This document shows, one piece after another, positions 36,205-46,844 of a DNA stretch of 64,000 nt; within the stretch, counting starts at the first letter, position 1, and every line of letters begins with the position of its first letter. The notes below the pieces were generated by a model. It did no database searches and was not told the origin of the DNA. It worked only from the letters and a program-made list of their open reading frames with translations. Location: positions 1-64,000 of the forward strand of contig NZ_QXIR01000025.1 of the NCBI RefSeq assembly GCF_003581585.1, written 5' to 3'. The stretch is from Bacillus salacetis (lineage in GTDB: Bacteria > Bacillota > Bacilli > Bacillales > Bacillaceae_B). The translations under genes were made by a program, and so were the position numbers.

Positions 36205-36243
36205 ATCAGATGTCTAATCCGTATAGTAATTAGACATCTGATT
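36205..36243 (-). terminator. Terminator of the nucleotidyltransferase gene
   Basis: Perfect 15-bp stem (36205-36219 with 36229-36243). On the minus strand it is followed by TTTTATTG. Confidence 0.75.
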
Positions 36244-36320
36244 CGTGTTATCTTTATGACTGATAGGAGGAACACATAAGAAAATCTTCAATTTTTTCCA
36301 TTCATTATAGACATTTACCT

Positions 36321-37133
36321 TCATGTCGTCAATTCAGTGTCAGGGGAGGTTCTGGAAGCAGCCAATGCAGTTAAAGTTTTCTCGATATAACAATATACTT
36401 CTTCTGCAATCCCCAGAAACTCTTCAACATCTACACGACTATCCAGGTAAGTCGCATACAGATAGTCGACTAAAGCTGAATCAATGGTGCAATACTCGGA
36501 TATGGCACTCTTCATTTTTATAATGTCATCTTGCCAAACCCCTGTATCTTCTAAAACCAAAGAGTACAATGCACGAATTAATCTCTTTGAGTAACCTTTG
36601 GTATATCTTGATTTCAGTGTGTCATCATCGGCATTGGATAGAAAACCGCGAACGCGATCCACTGCCTCTTGAGTGTCTGAATTCAAATCTAATATGAACT
36701 CAGGCGATATTAGAATAGGGGGGACTTCTTCGCCAATATCTGTACCATATATACAAACACAGATGATCTTGATCCAAAATCCCCATTCATTAGGGTTACT
36801 TCTTATATCATCCAGTGAACAAATAACCGTATCAACCTTCGTTACTAAAGAATATTTTTGTAATAACTGGTCCTTCAGATATGATACTCTATCATAATCT
36901 AAATCTTCTGGTTTTTCGCATACTATAGTAAAATCTGCATCAGACTGAAATGGCTTAGCAGTACCTTTAGGAATTGAGCCGCACATATATATACTGTGAA
37001 TCTTCCCACTGAACTCTGAAAGCAAGCCAGTTGTATATTCCTCTACAAAAGTCTTGTATTCAGTCTGAATATTGATTTTCTTTATTACCTTCTCCAAAAC
37101 CATATTTGGTCTCTTTTTATCTTCCGGCTTCAT
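36321..37133 (-). CDS. Nucleotidyltransferase-domain protein (adenylyltransferase-like)
   Basis: 270 residues. A pol-beta-type nucleotidyltransferase site is clear: MCGSIPKGTAKPFQSDADFTIV gives G-S and D-x-D, and KVDTVICS may supply the third Asp. The helical C-terminus (about 160-260) resembles that of aminoglycoside adenylyltransferases (ANT/AadA-like), but key resistance motifs are not certain. Could modify an antibiotic, a tRNA or a protein. GGGGGAG lies 6 nt before ATG 37133. Monocistronic with its own terminator. Confidence 0.75.
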   Translation of the reverse strand: MKPEDKKRPNMVLEKVIKKINIQTEYKTFVEEYTTGLLSEFSGKIHSIYMCGSIPKGTAKPFQSDADFTIVCEKPEDLDYDRVSYLKDQLLQKYSLVTKVDTVICSLDDIRSNPNEWGFWIKIICVCIYGTDIGEEVPPILISPEFILDLNSDTQEAVDRVRGFLSNADDDTLKSRYTKGYSKRLIRALYSLVLEDTGVWQDDIIKMKSAISEYCTIDSALVDYLYATYLDSRVDVEEFLGIAEEVYCYIEKTLTALAASRTSPDTELTT

Positions 37134-37403
37134 TATATCTCCCCCTGTTTAAAAGTATATCCTTTATTGGATTTTCTCTGATTGCTTTTTTCGCTATCCT
37201 GCATCGTCAGTTTAAGGATATCATTTTCCACTCTCTAAATTTATTTGAAAATGAAATTTATATTCAGTTTCAAACTGTCTTCAAAAAAAATAGTTCACTT
37301 TTTCAAGTGAACTAACTTAAATAGATATTATTTTTTGAGCAGGTTTTATAAGGGAGGGAAGAATAGTTACAGCCATTTGGACTATTCTTGATAACTACAA
37401 ATC

Positions 37404-38288
37404 TTACTCGTTCACCTGGCCAAATGGAGAATCCATTTCAACTGCGGATTCTTTGACTTCTGCAGGGACCTCAATTGCATCTATTTCATTGAATTTCGAG
37501 AAGTCGCTCTTCATGGTCTGATCCATCTTAACACTTTCGCCATTCTGATTCATTTCCAGCTTCTGCTGCACTTCCATTTTGACGGTGTGGAAGCTTTCTT
37601 TGTCGATCCACATTTTCAATTCCATGTTTTCGATGGACATGTTTTCCATTACGCCCTCAACAGTGGATTGAAGTTCTTCATTCATCATTCCCATGCCTTC
37701 TTTAAGGATATCGTTGGCTTGATCTCCTTCCAGGGAGAGCTGAAGGATGAAATGGTCATCATCTTGTTTGAAGGTGAATTGGTCCAGGTACGGTTCCAGC
37801 TGCTTCAGCTGATTTTCAGGAAGCGCGGACTCTTGAAGGGCACTCTGTTTCATCATGTCTGCCATTTCATTTGGCAGGATCGTCCATTGATTCTGCATAT
37901 TGTCTTTCATATAAATCTCTTGTTCTGTCAAGTACATTTCCACTTCTGCCAAAGGCAGCTCCGTACCTTCCATTTCTTCCATTGCCATGTTCACGGTGGA
38001 TGTCTGATGCATGGTCATTGGGTCCATGACAAGGTCAGACGAAGAAGCCGTACTCATATCCATTGATCCTTCTTCATTTCCATCATTGGTGATCATTTGC
38101 TTTGATTCCATATCCAAATGGACGCTGGTTAATTCAGAATCCGCCTTTTGCGACTTCTTGAAAACCTGTTCGAGCGTCATGTCACTGCTGTTTTTCACAT
38201 TCTCTTCCGGCGAGGCGGTCATTGAACAGGCACCTAAAGAGAGGGCAAGTGCAGCTGCGGATAGAACTTTTGCTATTTTTTTCATCAT
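37404..38288 (-). CDS. DUF6612-like lipoprotein
   Basis: 294 residues. Lipoprotein signal (KKIAKVLSAAALALSLGAC), lipid Cys near residue 21. The mature part is Met- and acid-rich with a LolA/LppX-like beta-sheet character (LVMDPMTMHQTSTVNMAMEE, EIYMKDNMQNQWTILP, LKMWIDKESFHTVKMEV). This is the pattern of the DUF6612 family of Bacillus surface lipoproteins. AAGGAG lies 5 nt before the ATG. No operon partner. Function not established. Confidence 0.8.
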   Translation of the reverse strand: MMKKIAKVLSAAALALSLGACSMTASPEENVKNSSDMTLEQVFKKSQKADSELTSVHLDMESKQMITNDGNEEGSMDMSTASSSDLVMDPMTMHQTSTVNMAMEEMEGTELPLAEVEMYLTEQEIYMKDNMQNQWTILPNEMADMMKQSALQESALPENQLKQLEPYLDQFTFKQDDDHFILQLSLEGDQANDILKEGMGMMNEELQSTVEGVMENMSIENMELKMWIDKESFHTVKMEVQQKLEMNQNGESVKMDQTMKSDFSKFNEIDAIEVPAEVKESAVEMDSPFGQVNE

Positions 38289-38392
38289 TCCACTCCTTTT
38301 ATTTGGCTTATAGTATTCCTACGATTGCCAAGGCCAAATAGTTTCAAATTTTAAGGAAAAATAGCATTTTTTGACTCATATAGCGAAACTAT

Positions 38393-39262
38393 TTAGTTGG
38401 ACTGCTTGTTGCTGAGAACAGTGATTGTCACCAGGATGACCGCCATGCCGCCGGCTTGTATGAGGCTTAATTGGTCTCCGAGGAGCAGAACCCCGAATAT
38501 AGAGGCTGTTACGGGCTCGACCATGGCAACCATGGAAGCGGTTGAGGGGTTCGTCCGCCTGATGCCGATTACGTAGAGCAAAAAAGAAATTCCTGCTCCC
38601 AAGAGCCCTAACAGGATAAACCAGCCGATATCCGCAGAGGTCAGCACTGAGACTGTTTCCTCCTTGTCAGCGATAAGAAATAAGATGATACAGAATGCGA
38701 AGAACGCCATGGTCAATGTGGTTTGCGGCTTTCCGAAAGAGGAAGCTTTTTTGAACCCGAATATAAATAGTGCGTAGGAGAGTCCTGCACCCAGTCCGGC
38801 TAAAGCCCCTGGAAAACTGACGGAAATGGAATCAGGGTTATACGCGCCGGTAAGAAGGGTGATGCCGATGAGAACCCCCAGGATGCACGCCCATTTGAAC
38901 CATGTGGATCGTTCAATATGGAATACAAATGAGATGATCAGCACGAAAACCGGCGCCGTATACATTAACGTAGCTGCTACCGCGATGCTTGAAGCTTCTA
39001 TCCCTAGAAAGTACAATGTGAAGTTTCCGGCAACGCCGATACCTGCCAACACGGCCCACATATGAAAGCGACGGGAAAAGGTCCAGTTTTCTTTAAAGCT
39101 CGACAGAAACCACGCGAGAAAACAGAGGAAGCCAACTGCTCCCCGGTAAAATGAAATGAAGATAGGGTCCCAGCCCTTGTCCATCAAAATATCAGCAATC
39201 CCTCCACTGATGCCCCAGCATACAGAGGCAAGGATTACCAGGCCTGCACCTTTGAATGTCAT
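38393..39262 (-). CDS. EamA/DMT-family transporter
   Basis: 289-residue drug/metabolite transporter with ten predicted membrane helices in two EamA repeats (about 5-135 and 145-285). The N-terminal AGLVILASVCWGISGGIADIL and the second-half start GALAGLGAGLSYALFIFGF are typical. GGGGG lies 7 nt before ATG 39262. Substrate unknown; members export amino acids or metabolites. A single gene, separated from the lipoprotein gene by about 100 bp. Confidence 0.9.
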   Translation of the reverse strand: MTFKGAGLVILASVCWGISGGIADILMDKGWDPIFISFYRGAVGFLCFLAWFLSSFKENWTFSRRFHMWAVLAGIGVAGNFTLYFLGIEASSIAVAATLMYTAPVFVLIISFVFHIERSTWFKWACILGVLIGITLLTGAYNPDSISVSFPGALAGLGAGLSYALFIFGFKKASSFGKPQTTLTMAFFAFCIILFLIADKEETVSVLTSADIGWFILLGLLGAGISFLLYVIGIRRTNPSTASMVAMVEPVTASIFGVLLLGDQLSLIQAGGMAVILVTITVLSNKQSN

Positions 39263-39412
39263 AGTGTACCCCCTTAAATCTCTGAATGATCGAATAAAAT
39301 CTTATTGTAATTCGAGAATCCTACCCTGCTTTTCTTGTGAAAGGTATTACGGTAATTCCCTTGATAACTGTGCTAAAACCTTAATCAGTTCAATCCTGGA
39401 AAGTGTTTTGAG

Positions 39413-39848
39413 ATGAAGCGCCCTTTTGATCCTAGCTGGATTCTTTGAGCACTTTTACAGGCGATTCATAGAGAAGGAGTAAATCTAGCAGCATTAAAAG
39501 TTCCCGTGCAATTACCCCGATTTGCAGCGGTAACGGTGAATGTTCCCGCCATGTCATTTAATCAAAACCCTCAAACAGGATGTGGAGCTCTGCATCCGGC
39601 AAACTTTTTTAAAGGCTCTTTTCGTAAACTTCGTTTGCTATTTAATACAAAATTTCAACTAATATCCTGGTATATAGTTGTAAGAACCCCGGTGAGAAGG
39701 AAAGAAAAGAGCTGCACGTTCTTTTTCGAGAGTAAAACCTTTGTATACAGGGGAAAAATCCGGCACCTGGGATTTTTCCGAAAGCAACAATATATGCGAA
39801 AACAGTCTTTTTAAAAAAAGGGTGTCCGTTTTTGCAGTTCGCTCCTAA
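39413..39848 (+). pseudogene. Small ORF broken by TGA and by a MITE insertion
   Basis: A frame from ATG 39413 reads MKRPFDPSWIL, then TGA (39446-39448), then ALLQAIHREGVNLAALKVP, and on through QNPQTGCGALHPANF to the MITE at 39614. Removing the MITE and one target copy continues the frame to TAA 39846-39848, giving about 78 residues. The composition looks coding, but I cannot name a family and the start has only a weak GGAAAG site. Treat as a probable gene remnant. Confidence 0.4.
39614..39807. mobile_element. MITE-like element copy 2 (194 bp)
   Basis: Same element as 31851-32041, same orientation, GGCTCTTTTCG ... GCGAAAACAGTC. Flanked by the perfect 8-bp duplication TTTTTAAA (39606-39613 and 39808-39815). 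Inserted near the 3' end of a degraded small ORF. Confidence 0.88.
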
Positions 39849-39884
39849 TTAAGAGATGAAAACGATTTTGAAGGAGGAACTAGT

Positions 39885-40754
39885 ATGACAGGTTGGGTAA
39901 AGTTTTATCGCGGAATGATGGAGAGTGAGATCTGGAGCAATCCCTTCACCTTGAGGCTGTATCTGTATTTGAGCGGCCGGGCTGTCCAGAAGGAATTCAT
40001 GATCATCAGTGGCATCAAAGTCAAAAGGGGCCAGTATTTACGGGCATATTCCCTGTTGTCGGATGACTTGATGTATGTGGACAATGGCAATGTCCGGATC
40101 CCGTCAAAGAGTACGATTAAAAGGCATGTGGACCGCTTGGTGGAACATGGTTACCTCAAAACAGAAGACACCTATTATGGAACTCTGTTTACCGTTATTG
40201 AACTTGACGATGATTTTTTTTACCCTTCCAGCGGTGTAACGGAAGAGGAACCGAATGAGAACTCAAGCGAAACGCAGACGGAACAACAAGAAGAATGTAA
40301 GAAAGGTAGAGAAGATAGAGAAGAAGAAGGAGAGGAGAAGATTGAGCTGCCTCCCAGGCAAGATGGCCAAAGCAAGATCGAAAAAGTCACGAATCAATTT
40401 TTGCAGCTTCGAAATGCCGGCTTCAATATCTCGCCAAAGGAGCAGTCAGCTATAGAAAAAATCTGTGGATTGAAGGTGGAAGGAGAAACGCTGATCTCCT
40501 GTATGAAAGAGATCGATCGTGATTACAGAAAACGGAATGATGGTGAGTCGATCAGGACCTTTACATATTACGAAAAGGCTCTGATGCAAAGAATCAGGAA
40601 GGGAATAAAAACGTCCGTGACCGAAAGCTACACCGCCAGGAGGGTAAGAGAAACGGATGAGTTGCTGGCCAAGATTGAAGAGTGGAAGAGAGAGGGGGAG
40701 GAGCGTCTTGCAAAAGGAATCAAGAGAAGCAGGCCGTCATTCAATCCCGCATGA
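39885..40754 (+). CDS. Phage-type replication initiation protein
   Basis: 289 residues. The N-terminal winged-helix region (GWVKFYRGMMESEIW, RIPSKSTIKRHVDRLVEHGYL) is typical of phage/plasmid replisome organisers. A very acidic linker (EEQEE/KGREDREEEGEEK) follows, then a helical domain (QFLQLRNAGFNISPKEQSAIEKI) that may contact the helicase. GAAGGAGG lies before ATG 39885. It overlaps the DnaB-like gene by 47 bp, the usual initiator-helicase pairing of temperate phages. No other phage genes are near, so this is an isolated module. Confidence 0.75.
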   Translation: MTGWVKFYRGMMESEIWSNPFTLRLYLYLSGRAVQKEFMIISGIKVKRGQYLRAYSLLSDDLMYVDNGNVRIPSKSTIKRHVDRLVEHGYLKTEDTYYGTLFTVIELDDDFFYPSSGVTEEEPNENSSETQTEQQEECKKGREDREEEGEEKIELPPRQDGQSKIEKVTNQFLQLRNAGFNISPKEQSAIEKICGLKVEGETLISCMKEIDRDYRKRNDGESIRTFTYYEKALMQRIRKGIKTSVTESYTARRVRETDELLAKIEEWKREGEERLAKGIKRSRPSFNPA

Positions 40755-42047
40755 TATGGCGGGGAATCTACTGAATCAGGAATTGTTTGAAGCGGAAAGC
40801 ATGCTGCTTGGGGCGGTGTTCCTTGAGCCGGCGTCGATCAATGACATGACCCTGAAGCCGGAGCATTTTTACCAGGCCCGCAACCGCTTGATTTTTGAAA
40901 AAATGAGGGAGTTGCAGCGGGAAGGAATTGAGATCAATCCTTTCAGCATTGTCCATCGAACGGGCAAGGACATCGAAAATATAGGGGGAGTCACCTATAT
41001 CACCGAACTCTCTCTCTGCTGTCCCTCTGTCAGCGGGATGGAGCATTATCAGAGTGTCATCATGGAGAATTACAGGCTGAGGGAATTGAAGAAGTCTGCT
41101 GTAAGGTTCCTTAATGAACCAACGACGGATCGGGCGGATGCTTTATATCAGACGTATGTTGAGACCCAGGAAATGGGTCTGGCCGGGGGTGAAAGCAAGG
41201 GGGATACGCTTGCTGATATCTTTGAATCTTTTTATTCCGATCCGGTCCATGGCGGGATTACATCCGGATATGAAAAACTTGACTCAATGACGGGAGGGTT
41301 CAAACCAGGGGAACTGATCATTGTTGCAGGAAGACCGTCGATGGGAAAGACCGCCCTTGTTGTCAACCTTGCCTATATGCAGTAGCAAAGGGTGCCGTGG
41401 TCGATTTCTTTTCTCTTGAGATGAGTGAGATGCAGTTATATCAACGGCTGGTCAGCCGGATGGCCTTTATCAATGCAAACAAGTGGCAGAACCCCCATCG
41501 TTTCTTTACAGAGGAGGATCTGGCCAAAGCGAATGAAGCCTTGAACGGGTGTTATAAACTTCCCTTTCAAATCCACGATGACGGCAGGCAGACCCTGGAT
41601 GACATAAGGGCGCGGATCCAAAAGACGAAGAGGGAAAACGAGGGAGCTCCCTGCCTGGTGGTCATCGATTACCTGCAGCTCATTCCTATTGCAGGGAAAT
41701 TTGAACGTCATGATCTGGCTGTCGGGTCGGTCACGAGAGAGCTGAAACAGATGGCAAAACAATACAAGGTTCCGATCATCCTGCTGTCACAGCTTTCCCG
41801 GTCAGTGGAGCAGCGCAGTGATAAACGGCCGATGATGTCCGACCTCAGGGACTCGGGAAGCATCGAACAGGACGCCGATCTCGTCATGCTGCTTTACAGG
41901 GATGACTACTATAATGCCCACACCACACATCAGGTGACTGAGGTCAACCTGGTCAAGCACCGCAATGGTCCGGTCGGGACGGTCTATTTGAATTTTGTTA
42001 AGGAGTTTAGTTGGTTTACGTCGAAAAAAGAGAATTTGAATAATTAG
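40708..42047 (+). pseudogene. Replicative DNA helicase (DnaB-like), frameshifted
   Basis: Starts at TTG 40708 with GGAGG 6 nt upstream (MQKESREAGRHSIPHDMAGN...). The DnaB N-terminal domain is followed by Walker A AGRPSMGKTAL. Near 41376 the frame hits TAG: ...NLAYMQ stop. The other frame continues AVAKGAVVDFFSLEMSEMQ with motif H3/Walker B CLVVIDYLQLI and QLSRSVEQRSDKRP. Deleting two bases (an extra AT in TATATG) rejoins the frame to give a full helicase of about 445 residues. So one 2-bp insertion inactivates the gene, or it is a sequence error. Confidence 0.85.
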
Positions 42048-42588
42048 ATTCTTAGGTTTGGAAGATCAAGTAACAAGGGGAACAGGTTTCTATTAATCTC
42101 CTACTGTTCCCTGGTATACATAGGCTACAACGTTTATCTTGTTTGACATCGCTCTGAAATGGGTTACCGGAAAAATTGCTTTTATCATGTGACACTGCAC
42201 TGTTACCAGGATTACCTGATGATGAACGGCCAGCCTGGGAAACGGAAGAATTGGATGGAGTTCCGGATGCGCTGCTCTGCATAGATCAGGCAAAAGGTGT
42301 CTGACATGGTGATTTGATGAAAGAAATATTAGATTATCACTCCTGGATAATCAAGGTCCTTTTTAAGCCACTTAATACTTTACCTTCTTCCTGAAAAAGA
42401 GTTGAAGAATCGAATCTTTAGTTCTATAAATACGATATTTACTCTATTCGTTGCTGATACCAAGCATCAAGCATCATTTAAAAGACTAGAATAATATAGA
42501 ACAACTATGGATATGGAAGGGACATATTTTTATTACTTTATTCAACCCTTCCATATGCGTAGATTCTAAAGATAAGGAGGAAGAGAGT
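42048..42588 (+). other. Leader region of the first collagen-like gene
   Basis: No gene supported. The last ~150 bp (from about 42435) are duplicated before the second collagen gene (from about 44170), including ATAGAACAACTATGGATATGG and a stem TATGGATATGGAAGGG / CCCTTCCATATG before AAGGAGG. Likely holds a conserved promoter and leader for both spore-surface-type genes. Confidence 0.5.
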
Positions 42589-44061
42589 ATGTCCATACTT
42601 TCAACAGGTCCAATAGCAAACAACCCCTCCAATGGGCAAAGGCTGACTACCCAGGTGACTGTCAAGATTGATAACCGCAGTTCCAGTGATTCTGCCAGCG
42701 TTCTTATTCAAGGATACTATCTTGATGGTACACGTGTATTATATGTTCTGGAATTGCAGAATCTCTTGCCGAATGCAGTGGTTACCAGAACTTTTTTTGC
42801 AAATTTTGATGGATTTGAATATGTTTTTTCAGTCGAGGGAGCTGCTGAAGAAGATGTGCAAATATCTGTGTGGGGAAAAAATCCGGCTGGACAAGTCGTT
42901 GCCGCGCATCGTCTAGTGTCTTCTGAGTTATTAGGAGCTGAAAGCGGTGCTCAGGGTCCTCAGGGAGCAACAGGAGCCCAAGGAGCAACTGGTCCACAAG
43001 GAGCCACCGGAGTTCAAGGTGCTACGGGTCCACAAGGAGCCACCGGAGTTCAAGGTGCTACGGGTCCACAAGGAGCCACCGGAGTTCAAGGTGCGACCGG
43101 TCCACAGGGTGTAATGGGAGCCCAAGGAGCGACGGGTCCACAAGGAGCAACTGGAGTTCAAGGAGCCACGGGACCACAGGGAGCAACAGGAGTTCAAGGT
43201 GTAACCGGACCACAAGGATCGACTGGTCCTCAAGGAGCAACGGGAGCCCAGGGAGCCACGGGTCCACAAGGTGCGACGGGACCTCAGGGAGCAACAGGAG
43301 CCCAAGGAGCAACAGGTCCACAAGGAGCGACAGGAGCTCAGGGAGCAACAGGTCCACAAGGTGCAACAGGGGTTCAAGGTGCGACTGGTCCACAGGGTGT
43401 AACGGGAGCCCAAGGAGCGACGGGTCCACAAGGAGCAACAGGTCCTCAAGGGGTAACGGGTGCTCAAGGAGTGACAGGAGCCCAAGGAGCGACGGGTCCA
43501 CAAGGAATAACTGGAGCGCAGGGAGCAACGGGTCCACAAGGTGCCACCGGAGTTCAAGGAGCGACCGGCCCACAAGGAGCAACCGGTCCACAGGGTGTAA
43601 CGGGAGCCCAAGGAGCGACGGGTCCTCAAGGGGCCACGGGTCCGCAGGGTGGTTTATCTTCAACTGTACTGGCTTTTGTAAATAACACTGCCACTGTCCC
43701 AGTAGATGTTACCGCTCCTTTTACCGAAACAATAATTGCCACTGTCCCTAGTACTTCTGTTACAGCCGGACAGAACATTAAAGTTGACTACACAACAGCA
43801 TTACAAACCAATGCAACTGCAAATAATAATATAACTATTAATTTCCTCCTATATAGGGGTAGTACACTTATTTCAACAAGAACACTGAATCGCTCCCTGG
43901 CAGCTGCAGGAATTCAAAGATTCATTGTTTCCAGCACTTATGTAGATACACCACCCACCATTGGAAATGTAGTCTATACGTTGAGAACTCTAGTGATAAC
44001 ACAATCAAATATAACCTCAGCAGACTCTATAAATAATTTTGTGAATATAATCAAATTCTAA
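42589..44061 (+). CDS. Collagen-like surface protein
   Basis: 490 residues in three parts. The N-terminal ~120-residue beta-rich domain ([42 protein letters not shown]) is shared with the next gene. A central Gly-X-Y collagen repeat at about 122-355 is built from GPQGATG/GAQGATG/GVQGATG units. A C-terminal globular beta domain ([21 protein letters not shown]...) probably trimerises, as in BclA-type proteins. No signal peptide or sortase motif, so delivery to the spore surface rather than classical secretion is likely. AAGGAGG lies before ATG 42589. Confidence 0.85.
   Translation: MSILSTGPIANNPSNGQRLTTQVTVKIDNRSSSDSASVLIQGYYLDGTRVLYVLELQNLLPNAVVTRTFFANFDGFEYVFSVEGAAEEDVQISVWGKNPAGQVVAAHRLVSSELLGAESGAQGPQGATGAQGATGPQGATGVQGATGPQGATGVQGATGPQGATGVQGATGPQGVMGAQGATGPQGATGVQGATGPQGATGVQGVTGPQGSTGPQGATGAQGATGPQGATGPQGATGAQGATGPQGATGAQGATGPQGATGVQGATGPQGVTGAQGATGPQGATGPQGVTGAQGVTGAQGATGPQGITGAQGATGPQGATGVQGATGPQGATGPQGVTGAQGATGPQGATGPQGGLSSTVLAFVNNTATVPVDVTAPFTETIIATVPSTSVTAGQNIKVDYTTALQTNATANNNITINFLLYRGSTLISTRTLNRSLAAAGIQRFIVSSTYVDTPPTIGNVVYTLRTLVITQSNITSADSINNFVNIIKF
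42952..43653 (+). repeat. Collagen Gly-X-Y coding repeat
   Basis: Tandem 9- and 18-bp-phased repeats coding GPQGATG and GVQGATG triplets. Long exact stretches recur within this gene and in 44690-45340, so recombination and length change are expected. Confidence 0.9.
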
Positions 44062-44118
44062 GAAACCCAAGTTTTTACAAAGTAAAAATAGAGCATTGGA
44101 TATAAATAATCATTTTGT

Positions 44119-44148
44119 GATCACTTTTATATAGAAGTGATCTTTTTT
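44119..44148 (+). terminator. Terminator of the first collagen-like gene
   Basis: GATCACTT / AAGTGATC stem followed by T6. Confidence 0.85.
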
Positions 44149-44326
44149 CATAAATTTTCAAGACTCTTAATACCCGATTTACTTCATTCGTTGCTTGTAC
44201 CCAAGCATCTTATAAAAGATTCGAATACTATAGAACAACTATGGATATGGAGGGGGCATTTTGTTTCATTCTTTTATTCTTACCTTTCCATATAAGTAGA
44301 TTCTAAAATAAGGAGGAAAGAAGAGT

Positions 44327-46495
44327 ATGTCTATACTTTCAACTGGTCCAATAGCCAACAACCCCTCCAACGGGCAAAGGCTTACAACACAGGTAACGGT
44401 GAAGATTGATAACCGCAGTTCAAGTGATACTGCCACCATTCTTATTCAAGGCTACTATCTTGATGGCTCCCGTGTCTTATATGTTCTGGAAACGCAGAAT
44501 GTCTTGCCGAATGCAGTGATTACCAGAACCTTTTATGCGAATTTTGATGGATTTGAATATGTATTTGCCATCGAGGGAGCTGCTGAAGAGGATGTGCAAA
44601 TTTCGGTTTGGGGAAAAAATTCGGTGGGCCAAATCGTTGCAGCTCATCGACTTGTGTCTTCTGAGATATTGGGTGCTGAAAACGGTGCACAGGGACCTCA
44701 GGGAGCAACAGGTCCTCAAGGATAATCAGGTGCTCAGGGAGCAACCGGTCCCCAAGGAGCTACAGGAGTTCAGGGAGCGACGGGACCTCAAGGTGTAACA
44801 GGAGCTCAGGGAGCAACGGGACCTCAAGGGGCAACTGGAGCCCAGGGAGTCTCAGGTCCTCAAGGTGCCACAGGAGTTCAAGGGGCTACGGGTCCCCAAG
44901 GAGCAACCGGTACTCACGGTGATACTGGCCCCCAGGGAGCAACAGGAGCCCAAGGAGCAACAGGAGCCCAAGGAGCAACGGGACCTCAGGGAGCAATGGG
45001 AGCTCAGGGAGCAACAGGTCCACAAGGAGCCACAGGTCCACAAGGAGCCACAGGTCCACAAGGAGCCACGGGTCCACAAGGTGCAACAGGGGTTCAAGGT
45101 GCGACCGGTCCACAGGGTGTAACGGGAGCCCAAGGAGCTACTGGCCCACAAGGAACAACTGGAGCCCAAGGAGCAACCGGTACTCAAGGGGCAACAGGAG
45201 CTCAAGGAGCCACAGGTCCACAAGGTGCAACAGGGGTTCAAGGTGTAACCGGGCCTCAAGGCGCCACAGGAATTCAAGGTGTAACCGGACCACAAGGAGC
45301 AACCGGACCACAGGGAGCCACAGGAGTTCAGGGACCCGCAGGAACACCGGTACTGACAGGAGTGGGTGCTCCATCTTGTGCATTAGGCAATTTAGGTGAT
45401 ATTTATATTGATACTTCCACTGGTAATACCTTTTATAAGGAACAGCAGCCGGTTCCACCAGATAACAGAATTGTCCCTGCTCCAACAGGCAATACCATAT
45501 TGGTAGGCCCTGCCAGACCCATTACAACGATTCAAGCCGCTCTAACTGCCGCCGTGAATGGAGATAGGATATTACTCGACGCTGGAACGTTTACTATTAC
45601 TGCCAGTTTACTTGTTAACAAATCGGTAACGATTGAAGGGCAAGGAAAAGGTGTGACCACAGTAATCACCACGACACCAGCGGTTGAATTTATGTTTAAT
45701 GTAACAGTTTCAAATGTGGTTATACGCAACATGACCATCATTCAAAATTTCATGGGATCAACGAGCAATGAGACCGTTATAAGAGTGAATAATTTGTCAG
45801 CCACCGGTATTTACGTCGATAATGGTGCTATCTCAGTTTGTGAGTTCGGTGTTACGCTGATTGCCACCGAATTTCAGATCAAAGATTGTGATTTCACCTA
45901 TGCACCAGGTGCGGTTGCAGGGAACGGGTATCGGTATATCAGTATTTCTTCAACTGCAGGGCAGAGTATTATTGATTCCAATACTTTTGTCTCTGATTCG
46001 GGTGTTACACAATGCAGATTCATCAATATTTCGAATGTTAGTGTAAGTGGAGGCAGCCTTAGGGGGGATTTAATCATTAGAAATAATACACAATTGCCAT
46101 CTCCTTTTGAGCTGAGGCACCTTCTTGTTATGGAAGAGTTCACTGGTGAGAATTTTGGATTGTATATAATCGGAAATACAACCATATTCGAAGGAAATGT
46201 TCCTGTGTTGCTGAATGGGGCATACCTCAACCTCTTTAAATTCATCGCTATTTACGGAAATTCCGTGCAGAATACCGCTGGTAAGGGACTTGCCGGTATC
46301 GATGCTTTTTACCTGGGCACAACTGATATTTTCAGTACAGGTAATACAATTGCGATAGAATCTTTTGCAGCTGGCTGGGCTTCTGCAACTGTTCCAATAA
46401 GTTTCATTGTCGGATATCGTGCATCCTTAATACCCGTTCCGCCAAACCTTCCGCTGAATCCATGTTACTGGTTATTGTTTTGTGAGTTTGTATAA
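44327..46495 (+). pseudogene. Collagen-like protein with beta-helix tail, interrupted by TAA
   Basis: Tandem paralogue of the gene at 42589, with a nearly identical N-terminal domain. TAA at codon 133 (44723-44725) lies inside the collagen repeat, and the same frame is open again to 46495. Without the stop it would encode about 722 residues: N-terminal domain, collagen repeat to ~340, then a parallel beta-helix (pectate-lyase-like) domain ([54 protein letters not shown]). Translation now would stop after 132 residues. Nonsense mutation or sequence error are the alternatives. AAGGAGG lies before ATG 44327. Confidence 0.82.
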
Positions 46496-46514
46496 GGATC
46501 ATTATATGGCTAGA

Positions 46515-46541
46515 AAAAGGACAGGCGATCTGTCCTTTTTT
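46515..46541 (+). terminator. Terminator of the second collagen-like gene
   Basis: AAAAAGGACAG / CTGTCCTTTTTT stem-loop, 5-nt loop. Confidence 0.85.
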
Positions 46542-46844
46542 CACCCCTGCTTTTCATAACAGTAATTCTCCGTAAAAAAAATCACCATACTGATGCTGCA
46601 CCCTATAGTACATATACGAAAAAGAATGAGTATCCAAGGCGGCTCTATTTGATTTAATAAGAGTGTAATGGACTGTATAGCTGCTCCCCAGAGACCGCTC
46701 ACCCAATTGAATTTGCTATTATTTCTATTTACTAGAAGGTTTAGCAGAAGAATAGTAGAAGTGATAGATATTGGTGAATTTTTATAAGAAATAAACTTGT
46801 AGAAGGGGTTATTGCTAAGGATTAATATTAATTTAGAAACATTC

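Larger units (their letters stand above)
35775..36320. other. Intergenic region with two terminators
   Basis: No gene is seen in this 545-bp AT-rich stretch. It holds a terminator at 36002-36026 and a convergent hairpin at 36205-36243. Confidence 0.5.

Noticed and set aside
42052-42282. 76-codon minus-strand frame rich in Ser/Asn/Gly (MQSSASGTPSNSS...)
   Set aside because: Looks faintly like a coat-type protein, but has no ribosome site or terminator and lies in the leader region of the collagen-like gene.
42931-45485. Long minus-strand frames antisense to the collagen repeats (Leu/Arg/Ser-rich)
   Set aside because: Produced by the 9-bp periodicity of the collagen codons on the opposite strand; no start signals.
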